NCBI GenBank assembly: GCA_045599325.1
Contig: JAZRVT010000003.1
Span: 19,142-83,141, forward strand
DNA: 64,000 nucleotides
Reading direction: 5' to 3'
Origin: Cacconaster sp045599325
GTDB taxonomy: Bacteria > Bacteroidota > Bacteroidia > Bacteroidales > UBA932
Part shown: positions 52,401 to 60,308 of the stretch, piece after piece
Layout of the letters: every line of letters begins with the position of its first letter
How positions within the stretch are numbered: the first letter of the stretch is position 1
Notes under the pieces: model-generated
The model's input: the letters and a program-made list of their open reading frames with translations, nothing else
What the model was told of the DNA's origin: nothing
The model's database searches: none
Program-made: the position numbers and the translations under genes

Positions 52401-52670
52401 TGAACGGCCCGCAATCTCTACTTCCTGGGAGATGAATCCGATGGAGCTGAAGATGAGGGTTCCGTTCGATGGGACGTTGATTGAATAGGCGCCGTTGACG
52501 TCGGATGCGACACCGGTCATAGTGCCCTTCAACTGGACAGATGCGAAAGGAACAGGCTCGCCTGTCGCCTTTTCAACAACCTTTCCCTTGACTGTGATGT
52601 TCTGCGCGAATGAAACGGAGCAGACCATTACTGCCAGAAGGCAGGTGAAGATGAGTTTCAGTTTCCTCAT
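49449..52670 (-). CDS. SusC/RagA-family TonB-linked outer-membrane transporter
   Basis: A 1073-residue transporter with a signal peptide (about 22 residues), a carboxypeptidase-D-like domain (about 24-105), the SusC plug (VAYGTAKKESVTGAVSTV, RGVGSINGSNSPLYIIDGVP, SLTVLKDATSAALYGNRASNGVIIITTK) and a 22-strand barrel. It imports a SusD-captured ligand with TonB energy. The length is typical. A textbook promoter lies upstream. No ECF-sigma/anti-sigma or hybrid two-component gene is in the neighbourhood. Confidence 0.95.
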   Translation of the reverse strand: MRKLKLIFTCLLAVMVCSVSFAQNITVKGKVVEKATGEPVPFASVQLKGTMTGVASDVNGAYSINVPSNGTLIFSSIGFISQEVEIAGRSIIDIILAEDTESLDDVIVVAYGTAKKESVTGAVSTVKADAIEHRPISSVTNALEGTVSGVIVNSTYGEPGSDATVRIRGVGSINGSNSPLYIIDGVPFGGNVSDLNPQDIESLTVLKDATSAALYGNRASNGVIIITTKRGKTDKVTISASINEGIYSRGIPDYDKVDAYDWMQVHFDGQMYGAMSNGKTREEAIAQVRDGFWSNVGENYNIFSISNDLAFDANGVFNSSAKINPKYTDLGWYDAIERKGFRQDYNISAQGASDKANYYISVGYLDEEGQIDYSDFNRWTARANVNVTPKKWLKMGLVLGGSMQEKNGISTGTSTIVNPLYFGQIISPIYPIYKHDPATGDFVLDGNGDKIYDRGEGRGQLNARHAIWENELDMKRTQRWTTNAALSTDIKIYKDLTFSLKGDISLRSSNYRSYGNSEIGDGHGDHGRAARELEYYKNYTFQQLLNWNHDWGKHGLDILLGHENYDYTYEYEHMNKTEETFFAKPELDNFNVAKGADGYRNFYRLESFFSRLKYEYNGKYFLEGSFRRDGSSRFHPDNRWGNFWSVGGTWIISKEDFMRNVSWIDNLKLRASYGQVGNDGSAGYYAYMSLYSKDTYNGQAEAYKSQNEAPDIKWESENSLSIALEGRFFDRFNASVEYFDKTTKDLLFDVYQPLSAGGTSTSSAESTQTMNLGSVANTGWEFNVDVDAVRTRNFRWNIGANATLIKNTIRTLPEQNRADGIINGTKRYLEGHGIYDYWMYQYAGVDQLTGRCLYLFNDEDYYIGDAVEGKEEVPAEYAVNINGTPYVMKTTYAKKDWSGSALPKVFGSFSTGITWKNLTLSALVTYQLGSKVVDYTYQTYVTASGSPHAYHVDLLKSWKNPPAGVTETSSDRISLSQFPRIDNTYSSDINATSTRFLFNGNALVIKNVALSYKLPKAWTSRIDVEKISVNASVDNLATFTAMKGMNSQQSLGGTIDVGFNTARVVSFGINVTL

Positions 52671-52731
52671 AAGATTATTGTTTTAGGTTAAAGAATGTTT
52701 CCAAATGAAATACATTTTGCCATATTAGATG

Positions 52732-52762
52732 CAAAAATAAGGAATTAGATGTAATAATCAAA
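52732..52762 (-). promoter_or_regulatory. Consensus promoter of the susC-susD operon
   Basis: On the minus strand TTTG (52759-52762) and TATTTTTG (52732-52739) are separated by exactly 19 nt, the ideal Bacteroidota sigma-ABfr spacing. The start would be near 52725, giving a leader of about 55 nt. Confidence 0.75.
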
Positions 52763-52853
52763 GTGTTTTTTTCGATTCTCCCCCACTTTTTTCGCAGCCG
52801 GGCGGAAAAGAAAAATATGACGATTTAGATTTTTAATAATAAGGAAATTAGAG

Positions 52854-52861
52854 TAAATTTG
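52854..52861 (+). promoter_or_regulatory. -7 box of the mutAB operon
   Basis: TAAATTTG matches TAnnTTTG and lies 71 nt before the mutA ATG. The leader shows no cobalamin-riboswitch box. The rest of the 52671-52932 gap is AT-rich with no gene. Confidence 0.55.
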
Positions 52862-52932
52862 CAGATTCGTTCAGAATGGACTGAAACGGCGGAAATACTA
52901 ACAGAAACACTATAAATTAAAACCAATCACAA

Positions 52933-54828
52933 ATGGCAAACAAACTTTTTACCGAATTCCCTCCGGTGTCAACCGAGCAGTGGGAAGAGGTGATCAACAA
53001 GGACCTCAAAGGCGCCGACTACGAGAAGAAACTCGTGTGGAGGACACAGGAAGGCTTCAACGTCCGTCCTTACTACCGCGCTGAGAACCTTGAAGAAATC
53101 AAGCACCTCGGCGCCCAGCCGGGTGAGTTCCCTTATGTAAGGGGCACAAAGAAAAACAATGAATGGTTCATCAACCAGTGGGTATGCTGCTGCAAGAGCC
53201 AGTATGCTGAGGCTAACGCCGAGGCAAGGGAGATCATCGCGAAAGGCGTGGAGTCAGTGACTTTCTACCTCGAGCCTGGCAAAGTCGTCACCAAGGCTGA
53301 CTTCGCTCTCCTCCTCAAGGACATCGACCTTGCAAAGGTTCCTGTAAACTTCGGCGACTGCTGCATCACTGCTGCAGAGAGCGTGAAGAACTTCACCGCT
53401 TATGTCGATTCTCTCGGAATTGACAAGGACGCTGTCAAGGCTGCCTTCGATTTCGACCCGATCAAGATGCTCACCACAAAGGGCGGCTATTGCGAAGAGA
53501 AGGCTTACGCAGTCCTCGCAGACCTCGTGAAGGCTGTTGAAGGCTACAAGGGAATCCGCGTGATCGAAGTGAACGCCAATGTGTTCAACTGCGCAGGCGC
53601 TTCCACAGTCCAGGAGCTTGCTTTCGCGCTCAACATCGGAAGCGAGTACATCTCCCGTCTCACCGAGGCAGGTCTCTCAGCAGAAGAGGTCGCACGCAAG
53701 ATGTTCTTCATCTTCGGCGTCGGCAGCACATACTTCATGGAGATCGCCAAGTTCCGCGCTGCACGTATGCTCTGGGCCAACATCGTCGAGGCATACGGTG
53801 TCAAGGAGGGATGCGCACGCAAGATGAACATCCGCGCCGTCACCAGCGAATGGAACCAGACAGTATATGACGCTTATGTAAATATGCTCCGCGGCACAAC
53901 AGAGGCCATGAGCGCAGCGATCGCCGGTGTCGACTATCTCGAAGTCACTCCGTTCGACTATGCTTTCGAGGCTCCTACCGACTTCTCAAACCGTATCGCA
54001 CGCAACGTGCAGAGCATCCTCAAGGAGGAATCACACTTCAACAAGGTCGTAGACCCTGCTGCAGGTTCATACTATATCGAAACCCTCACCGCTTCCATCG
54101 CAGAGTACGCCTGGAAACTCTTCAAGAGTGTTGAAGAGGCCGGCGGATTCGTGGCTCAGTTCAAGGCCGGCTTCGTACAGGCTCAGGTCAAGGCTGTCGC
54201 TGACAAGAAGGACGCTAACCTCGCTGCCCGCAAGATGACTCTCCTCGGCACCAACCAGTTCCCTAACTTCCTCGAGAAGGCAGGTGAGAAGATCACCAGG
54301 GAAATCGTCTCCCGCGACATCGAGACCGAAATGGGTTATGTCAAGGAGTCAAAGGTCTGCGGCGAACAGATGGCAGAACCTCTGAAACTCTACCGCGGCG
54401 CTGAAGAGTTCGAAGCTCTCCGCCTCGCAACTGACCGCAGCGGCAAGGAGCCGAAGGCATTCATGCTCACTTTCGGCAACCTCGCAATGTGCCGCGCACG
54501 CGCTCAGTTCTCATCCAACTTCTTCGCTGTTGCAGGCATCCGCAACATTGACAACAACCGCTTCGCTTCAATCGAAGAGGGTGTCAAGGCCGCTCTTGCC
54601 TCAAAGGCTGAGATTGTAGTCGCATGCTCATCCGACGAAGAGTATGCAGAAGCAGTTCCTCAGATCGCTGAGATGATCGGTGACAAGGCAATCGTCGTCG
54701 TCGCCGGCGATCCTGAATGCCGTCCGGCTCTCGAAGAGAAGGGCATCAAGAACTATGTCAATGTAAGATGCAATGTTCTGGAGACCCTCAAGGGCTATCA
54801 GAAGATGCTGGGTATTAAGGAACTTTAA
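52933..54828 (+). CDS. mutA: Methylmalonyl-CoA mutase, small subunit
   Basis: A 631-residue non-catalytic partner of the mutase heterodimer. It has the TIM-barrel substrate-domain similarity (KKLVWRTQEGFNVRPYYR, VVDPAAGSYYIETLT) and a B12-domain-like C-terminus that lacks the DxHxxG cobalamin motif. The complex interconverts succinyl-CoA and (R)-methylmalonyl-CoA on the route to propionate. mutB starts 14 nt downstream. The codon use is strongly biased, as expected for a highly expressed gene. Confidence 0.96.
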   Translation: MANKLFTEFPPVSTEQWEEVINKDLKGADYEKKLVWRTQEGFNVRPYYRAENLEEIKHLGAQPGEFPYVRGTKKNNEWFINQWVCCCKSQYAEANAEAREIIAKGVESVTFYLEPGKVVTKADFALLLKDIDLAKVPVNFGDCCITAAESVKNFTAYVDSLGIDKDAVKAAFDFDPIKMLTTKGGYCEEKAYAVLADLVKAVEGYKGIRVIEVNANVFNCAGASTVQELAFALNIGSEYISRLTEAGLSAEEVARKMFFIFGVGSTYFMEIAKFRAARMLWANIVEAYGVKEGCARKMNIRAVTSEWNQTVYDAYVNMLRGTTEAMSAAIAGVDYLEVTPFDYAFEAPTDFSNRIARNVQSILKEESHFNKVVDPAAGSYYIETLTASIAEYAWKLFKSVEEAGGFVAQFKAGFVQAQVKAVADKKDANLAARKMTLLGTNQFPNFLEKAGEKITREIVSRDIETEMGYVKESKVCGEQMAEPLKLYRGAEEFEALRLATDRSGKEPKAFMLTFGNLAMCRARAQFSSNFFAVAGIRNIDNNRFASIEEGVKAALASKAEIVVACSSDEEYAEAVPQIAEMIGDKAIVVVAGDPECRPALEEKGIKNYVNVRCNVLETLKGYQKMLGIKEL

Positions 54829-54842
54829 AAACCGCTTGAGAA

Positions 54843-56969
54843 ATGAGACCAAAATTTGAAGACATAAAGTTCGCAGGCGCAGCTGAAGGCTGCTGCAAGT
54901 GCGCTGACAACTCGACTCCTTGGGTCACCCCTGAAAAGGTCGAGGTCAAATCAATCTATACCGAGAAGGATCTCGAAGGTATGGAACACCTCAACTATGC
55001 TGCAGGTGTGGCTCCTTTCCTCCGCGGACCTTACTCAACAATGTACGTCCAGAAGCCTTGGACCATCCGTCAGTATGCAGGTTTCTCAACCGCTGAGGAG
55101 TCCAACGCATTCTACCGCCGCAACCTCGCTGCAGGCCAGAAGGGTCTTTCAGTGGCATTCGACCTTGCAACACACCGCGGATACGACGCAGACCACCCGC
55201 GCGTAGTCGGTGACGTAGGAAAGGCAGGCGTATCAATCTGCTCAGTCGAGGATATGAAGGTCCTCTTCGACCAGATTCCTCTCAACAAGATGTCAGTCTC
55301 TATGACAATGAACGGTGCAGTCCTTCCGATCATGGCGTTCTACATCGTGGCAGGCCTGGAGCAGGGCGCAAAGCTCGAGGAGATGGCAGGTACAATCCAG
55401 AACGACATCCTCAAGGAGTTTATGGTGCGCAACACCTATATTTATCCGCCTGAGTTCTCAATGCGCATCATCGGCGACATCTTCGCATACACTTCCAAGT
55501 ATATGCCTAAGTTCAACTCCATCTCAATCTCCGGTTACCATATGCAGGAAGCAGGTGCAACCAACGACATCGAGATGGCATACACTCTTGCAGACGGTCT
55601 CGAGTACCTCCGCACAGGTGTAAAGGCCGGCATCAACGTCGACGCATTCGCACCTCGCCTCTCATTCTTCTGGGCAATCGGAATGAACCACTTCATGGAG
55701 ATCGCAAAGATGAGGGCTGCACGTATGATCTGGGCCAAGCTCGTCAGCCAGTTCAACCCTCAGAACCCTAAGAGCCTCTCGCTCCGTACACACTGCCAGA
55801 CTTCAGGCTGGTCACTTACTGAGCAGGATCCTTTCAACAACGTAGCACGTACCTGCGTCGAGGCTATGGGCGCAGCTCTCGGCCACACCCAGAGCCTTCA
55901 CACCAACGCACTCGACGAGGCTATCGCTCTCCCTACCGACTTCTCTGCACGTATTGCCCGCAATACTCAGATCTACATCCAGGAAGAGACCAACGTCTGC
56001 CGTTCAATCGACCCTTGGGCAGGTTCATACTATGTTGAGAGCCTCACCAACGACCTCGCTCACCGCGCTTGGGAGCACATCGAGGAAGTCGAGAAGCTCG
56101 GCGGTATGGCAAAGGCAATCGAGACAGGTATTCCTAAGCTCCGCATCGAGGAGGCTGCTGCACGCAAGCAGGCACGCATCGACTCCGGTGCCGAGAAGAT
56201 TATCGGTATCAACGAGTACCGTCTTGAGCACGAAGACCCTATCGAGATCCTCGCAGTCGACAACACCAAGGTTCGCGAGAGCCAGGTGGCACGTCTGAAA
56301 GCTCTCCGCGCAAACCGCGACGAGGCCAAGGTTCAGGCTTGCCTCAAGGCCATCACCGAGGCGGTCGAGACCAAGTCAGGCAACCTGCTCGAGCTCGCAG
56401 TCGAGGCTGCAAAGGCACGCGCATCCCTCGGCGAGATCTCAGACGCCTGCGAGAAAGTTGTTGGACGTTATAAAGCAGTTATCCGTATGAACACTGGTGT
56501 TTACTCTTCAGAAGTCAAGAACGACACTGATTTCGAAAAGGCAAAGCAGATGGTTGCCGACTTCGCAAAGAAGGAAGGCCGCCAGCCTCGTATCATGGTT
56601 GCAAAACTCGGTCAGGACGGTCACGACCGTGGCGCAAAGGTTGTCGCTACCGGTTACGCTGACTGCGGTTTCGACGTGGATATGGGTCCTCTCTTCCAGA
56701 CTCCGGAAGAGGCTGCAAAGCAGGCTGTCGAGAACGACGTACACGTAGTCGGCGTCTCTTCACTCGCTGCAGGACACCTCACTCTCGTCCCTCAGATCAT
56801 CGCTGAGCTCAAGAAGCTCGGCCGTGAGGACATCATCGTCATTGTCGGCGGCGTCATCCCTGCACAGGATTACGACGAGCTCTATCGTGACGGTGCAGCC
56901 GCAATCTTCGGTCCTGGCACCCCGATCGCTACCGCTGCAATCAAGATTATGGAACTCCTCCAGGACTAA
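54843..56969 (+). CDS. mutB: Methylmalonyl-CoA mutase, large catalytic subunit
   Basis: A 708-residue adenosylcobalamin enzyme. The TIM barrel binds the CoA ester (RGPYSTMYVQKPWTIRQYAG, RTHCQTSGWSL). The C-terminal B12 domain has the base-off cobalamin motif DGHDRG in KLGQDGHDRGAKVV, then the VGVSSLAAGH and IVGGVIPAQD loops. With mutA it sits in the succinate-propionate pathway of Bacteroidales. The meaB and epimerase genes are not in the window. A very stable terminator follows. Confidence 0.97.
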   Translation: MRPKFEDIKFAGAAEGCCKCADNSTPWVTPEKVEVKSIYTEKDLEGMEHLNYAAGVAPFLRGPYSTMYVQKPWTIRQYAGFSTAEESNAFYRRNLAAGQKGLSVAFDLATHRGYDADHPRVVGDVGKAGVSICSVEDMKVLFDQIPLNKMSVSMTMNGAVLPIMAFYIVAGLEQGAKLEEMAGTIQNDILKEFMVRNTYIYPPEFSMRIIGDIFAYTSKYMPKFNSISISGYHMQEAGATNDIEMAYTLADGLEYLRTGVKAGINVDAFAPRLSFFWAIGMNHFMEIAKMRAARMIWAKLVSQFNPQNPKSLSLRTHCQTSGWSLTEQDPFNNVARTCVEAMGAALGHTQSLHTNALDEAIALPTDFSARIARNTQIYIQEETNVCRSIDPWAGSYYVESLTNDLAHRAWEHIEEVEKLGGMAKAIETGIPKLRIEEAAARKQARIDSGAEKIIGINEYRLEHEDPIEILAVDNTKVRESQVARLKALRANRDEAKVQACLKAITEAVETKSGNLLELAVEAAKARASLGEISDACEKVVGRYKAVIRMNTGVYSSEVKNDTDFEKAKQMVADFAKKEGRQPRIMVAKLGQDGHDRGAKVVATGYADCGFDVDMGPLFQTPEEAAKQAVENDVHVVGVSSLAAGHLTLVPQIIAELKKLGREDIIVIVGGVIPAQDYDELYRDGAAAIFGPGTPIATAAIKIMELLQD

Positions 56970-56980
56970 TCTCCTGAGAC

Positions 56981-57034
56981 AAAATGAAGAGGCCGCCGGA
57001 ATCATTTCTCCGGCGGCCTCTTCATTTTTTATAT
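56981..57034. terminator. Strong terminator between mutB and buk
   Basis: Twenty-nucleotide arms at 56981-57000 and 57009-57028 (ATGAAGAGGCCGCCGGA core) enclose an 8-nt loop and are followed by a T run. The symmetric A/T flanks suit both convergent operons. Confidence 0.93.
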
Positions 57035-57046
57035 AAGAGGTGAAGA

Positions 57047-58111
57047 CTATTCGTAAATCTTGGCCTCTTCCTTGCCTGTCATAACAGAGAATCCGTTCTT
57101 TGCGAGGGCGCCCATCTCATCCTCTCCCGGATAGAGTTTCACAGGAGCGATCCAGTCCACATAACTTGCGAGGTCTGCCATCATCCCCTTGCCGTAGGCT
57201 ACGCCGCCGGTGATGAGGATTGCGTCAACCTTGCCCTTGAGGACGGCTGCCATAGCGCCGATCCACTTGGCTATGCTGTAGAGATATGCGTCAGCAATGA
57301 ACTTGAACTTAGGCTCGTTCTCCATCCTGTGCTCGATCTCGAGGAAGTCGTTGGTGCCGAGGTGTGCCACGGTGCCGCCCTTGCCGTTGAGCATCTTCTT
57401 GACTTCGTCAGGGGTGTACTTGCCTGAGAAACAGATGTCAGCAAGCTGCTGTGCAGGCAGCGAACCGGAGCGCTCTGCGCTGAACGGACCGTCGCCGTTT
57501 AGTGCGTTGTTGACGTCGATGATCTTGCCCTTGCAGTGCGCGCCCACAGATGTTCCGCCGCCGAGGTGTGCCACGATGACGTTTATGGATTCGTAAGGGA
57601 CTCCCTGCTCTGAAGCATAGAGTTTCGCGATAGCCTTCTGGTTGAGGGCGTGGAAGATTGACTTCCTCTCGAAGAGAGGGTGTCCTGCAACTCTTGCGAG
57701 GTCGCACATCTCATCCACGACAACCGGGTCTGTTATGAATGCGCGGCATCCCGGAATCTCCTTGGTCATTGCGTTCGCGATGAGTCCGCCCAGGTTGCTG
57801 GCGTGGTCGCCGTATTTCGAGGTGCTGAGGTCTGCAAGCATCGCTTCGTTCACCTCATATACGCCAGAAGGGATAGGGTGGAGGAGACCGCCGCGGCCTA
57901 CTATTGCAGCGATTTCGCTGCTGTCGATGCTGTTCTCCTTGAGCGCATCGAAGATGATGTTCTTGCGGAACTCGAACTGGGAGGCTATGTTCTCATAGCC
58001 GCTCAGATCTTCGGCGCTGTGGCGGAGAGTCTTGGAGAAAACTTTCTCCCCGTCTTCATAGAGTGCTATCTTGGTGGATGTGGAGCCGGGGTTGATGGCC
58101 AGTATCTTCAT
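57047..58111 (-). CDS. buk: Butyrate kinase
   Basis: A 354-residue ASKHA-fold acyl kinase from the ATG at 58111 (the frame continues upstream into ptb without a better start). It shows AINPGSTSTKIALYEDGE at the start, VGRGGLLHPIPSGVYEV, AHLGGGTSVGAH and ITGGVAYG. It converts butyryl- or isobutyryl-phosphate plus ADP to the acid plus ATP. It is third in an ackA-ptb-buk operon, 8 nt after ptb. Branched-chain fatty-acid formation is an alternative physiological role. Confidence 0.95.
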   Translation of the reverse strand: MKILAINPGSTSTKIALYEDGEKVFSKTLRHSAEDLSGYENIASQFEFRKNIIFDALKENSIDSSEIAAIVGRGGLLHPIPSGVYEVNEAMLADLSTSKYGDHASNLGGLIANAMTKEIPGCRAFITDPVVVDEMCDLARVAGHPLFERKSIFHALNQKAIAKLYASEQGVPYESINVIVAHLGGGTSVGAHCKGKIIDVNNALNGDGPFSAERSGSLPAQQLADICFSGKYTPDEVKKMLNGKGGTVAHLGTNDFLEIEHRMENEPKFKFIADAYLYSIAKWIGAMAAVLKGKVDAILITGGVAYGKGMMADLASYVDWIAPVKLYPGEDEMGALAKNGFSVMTGKEEAKIYE

Positions 58112-58119
58112 ATCCGGAA

Positions 58120-59025
58120 CTATTTTGCTGTGAGGGCTGCGAGAGCTATTGAATTGAGTTTGGTGTCGATGCTGTCTGCGCGGCTTGAAAGGACGCACGG
58201 AGCCATTGCTCCGGCTACCATTGCGGCCTGGCGGACGCCCTTGCAGAGCATTGAGTTGACTTTGTAGAATACGTTCGCTGACTCGATGTTAGGGAAGAGG
58301 AGACAGTCTGCGTCGCCTGCGACTTCACTGTTGAGCTTCTTGATGGATGCTGCTTCCTTGTTGATTGCAACGTCGAGTGCGAGAGGACCGTCGATGTAGC
58401 AGTTGCCCATCTGTCCGCGTTCTCCCATCTTGGCGATCATCGCTGCTTCTACGCAGGCAGGCATTCCGTCGAGCATCTGCTCAGTCGCTGCGATGGCGGC
58501 AACCTTAGGCTTTGCGATGCCGAATGCTTTCGCTGTGTTGACGAGGTATTTGCAGATGGCCTGCTTCTGCTTGAAGTCAGGTGCAGGGATGACTGCCATA
58601 TCGCCGAGAACGATGAGTTTGTGGTAGTTAGGGTTCTCGATGACTGCAACGTGGCTCAGGACAGCCTTCGGAGGGAGAAGACCGCGTTCCTTGTTGAGGA
58701 TGCCGCGCATATACTTGTCTGTGCTGCAGAGACCTTTCATAAGGATGTCGCCTTCGCCGTCACGGATCATTCCGACTGCCTGCGCGATGCTCTTGAGCTC
58801 GTCCTTGTTGTCGATGATGGTGAATACTGAAGGGTCGATGCCCTCTTCCTTGCAGACTTCTGCAATCTTGTCGCTGTCGCCGACGAGAGTCACGTCAACG
58901 ATGCCCTTTGCAATCGCCATTGAGGCGGCGGTGATAGTGTGGTTGTCTACAGCCCAGGCTGCAACCATTCTTTTCTTGCTCTTGGAACGGAGTTCCTCGA
59001 ACACTTCGTCAAAATTCTTGATCAT
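58120..59025 (-). CDS. ptb: Phosphate butyryltransferase
   Basis: A 301-residue phosphotransacylase-family enzyme that makes butyryl-phosphate from butyryl-CoA and phosphate. It has VTLVGDSDKIAEVC, ILMKGLCSTDKYMRGIL and the C-terminal DCLLFPNIESANVFYK block seen in Ptb rather than the longer Pta. It lies 2 nt after ackA and 8 nt before buk. It may also accept other short acyl-CoAs. Confidence 0.93.
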   Translation of the reverse strand: MIKNFDEVFEELRSKSKKRMVAAWAVDNHTITAASMAIAKGIVDVTLVGDSDKIAEVCKEEGIDPSVFTIIDNKDELKSIAQAVGMIRDGEGDILMKGLCSTDKYMRGILNKERGLLPPKAVLSHVAVIENPNYHKLIVLGDMAVIPAPDFKQKQAICKYLVNTAKAFGIAKPKVAAIAATEQMLDGMPACVEAAMIAKMGERGQMGNCYIDGPLALDVAINKEAASIKKLNSEVAGDADCLLFPNIESANVFYKVNSMLCKGVRQAAMVAGAMAPCVLSSRADSIDTKLNSIALAALTAK

Positions 59026-59027
59026 AA

Positions 59028-60239
59028 CTATTTGTTGTTTACTATGTTCATTGTGTCTCTTGCAATAACGAGCTCCTCGTTGGTGGTGACGACCACAATC
59101 TTGACCTTGGATGTCGGCTTGGTGATGACTGTGTCGACTCCCTGAGCGGCCTCGTTGGCCTCGTCGTCGAATTCGATGCCGAGATATTCGAGCCCGGTGC
59201 AGATGCCCTTGCGTGTTCCGACCGCGTTCTCGCCGATGCCGCCTGTGAGGACAATCATATCGACGCCGTTGAGGGCTGCCGTGTAGGCTCCGATATACTT
59301 GCGGATGCCGTATGCGAGCATCTTCTTGGCGAGCATTGCGCGGCTGATGCCTTTCTTCGCGCCCGCTTCGATGTCGCGGTTGTCAGGGGAGATGCCTGAG
59401 ATGCCGAGAAGTCCGCTGTGCTTGTTGAGGATGGCGTTGATGGCCTTGTAGTCGAGGTTCTCCTTCTCCTGGAGGAAGGTGATGGCGCCTGCGTCGATGT
59501 TGCCGCAGCGGGTGCCCATAGTGAGACCCTCTATCGGAGTGAAGCCCATCGAGGTGTCGATGCTCCTGCCGTTGAGTATCGCGGTGATGGAGCTGCCGTT
59601 GCCGAGGTGGCAGGTGATTATCTTGGAGTTGTTGATGTCCATCCCGACGAACTTGCAGGCCTTTTCTGCCACATATTTGTGGCTTGTGCCGTGGAAACCG
59701 TAGCGGCGTACGCGGTACTGCTCGTAGTATTTGTATGGAATGGAGTACATATATGCGTAGTCCGGCATCGTCTGGTGGAATGATGTGTCGAACACTGCAA
59801 CCTGTGGGGTTCCCGGCATAAGCTTGTCCATTGCGCGGATGCCGAGGAGGTTCGCGGGGTTGTGGAGCGGCGCAAGGTCGCAGCATTTCTCGATGTCCTT
59901 CTCCACTTCAGGGGTGACAAGGATGCTTCCGTTGAAGAACTCTCCTCCGTGTGCCACGCGGTGGCCGACGGCCTCGATCTCTGAAAGGGATTCCAGGCAG
60001 CCGAGCTCCTTGCTGACGAGCAGGTCGAGGACCTCTTTGATGCCGGCGGCGTGGTCAGGGATAGGCTTTTCGACGACATATTTGTCAAGACCGGTCACGC
60101 GGTGGGTGATTGAAGCCTCTTTCTCGCCGATTCTCTCGACAAGACCTTTCGCCATAAGTGTGAAATCGTTGTCACTCTTCATATCAAGCACTTGATACTT
60201 GAGAGAAGAACTTCCGCAGTTGAGTACGAGAACTTTCAT
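59028..60239 (-). CDS. ackA: Acetate kinase
   Basis: A 403-residue ASKHA-fold kinase that makes ATP and acetate from acetyl-phosphate. Signature 1 is VLNCGSSSLKYQVLD and signature 2 HRVAHGGEFF; the middle shows RRYGFHGTSHKYVAEKA, HLGNGSSITAI and MGTRCGNIDAGAI, and the end GGIGENAV. The first gene of ackA-ptb-buk on the minus strand, it is accompanied by ptb rather than pta. Minus-strand promoter-like boxes lie at 60273-60289. Confidence 0.96.
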   Translation of the reverse strand: MKVLVLNCGSSSLKYQVLDMKSDNDFTLMAKGLVERIGEKEASITHRVTGLDKYVVEKPIPDHAAGIKEVLDLLVSKELGCLESLSEIEAVGHRVAHGGEFFNGSILVTPEVEKDIEKCCDLAPLHNPANLLGIRAMDKLMPGTPQVAVFDTSFHQTMPDYAYMYSIPYKYYEQYRVRRYGFHGTSHKYVAEKACKFVGMDINNSKIITCHLGNGSSITAILNGRSIDTSMGFTPIEGLTMGTRCGNIDAGAITFLQEKENLDYKAINAILNKHSGLLGISGISPDNRDIEAGAKKGISRAMLAKKMLAYGIRKYIGAYTAALNGVDMIVLTGGIGENAVGTRKGICTGLEYLGIEFDDEANEAAQGVDTVITKPTSKVKIVVVTTNEELVIARDTMNIVNNK

Positions 60240-60272
60240 ATCGTGTGTTGTTTATTGTCCGTTGCGAATCTA

Positions 60273-60289
60273 CAAAGTTAACAAATTTA
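60273..60289 (-). promoter_or_regulatory. -7 boxes of the ackA operon
   Basis: The minus strand carries TAAATTTG (about 60282-60289) and TAACTTTG (60273-60280), both matching TAnnTTTG, 34-50 nt before the ackA ATG. Confidence 0.5.
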
Positions 60290-60308
60290 TCAGTAACTTG
60301 CCGAAAAT

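Noticed and set aside
52671..52932. Possible cobalamin riboswitch before mutA
   Set aside because: The AT-rich leader shows only promoter boxes; no B12-box-like GCCACTG or matching stem structure was seen.
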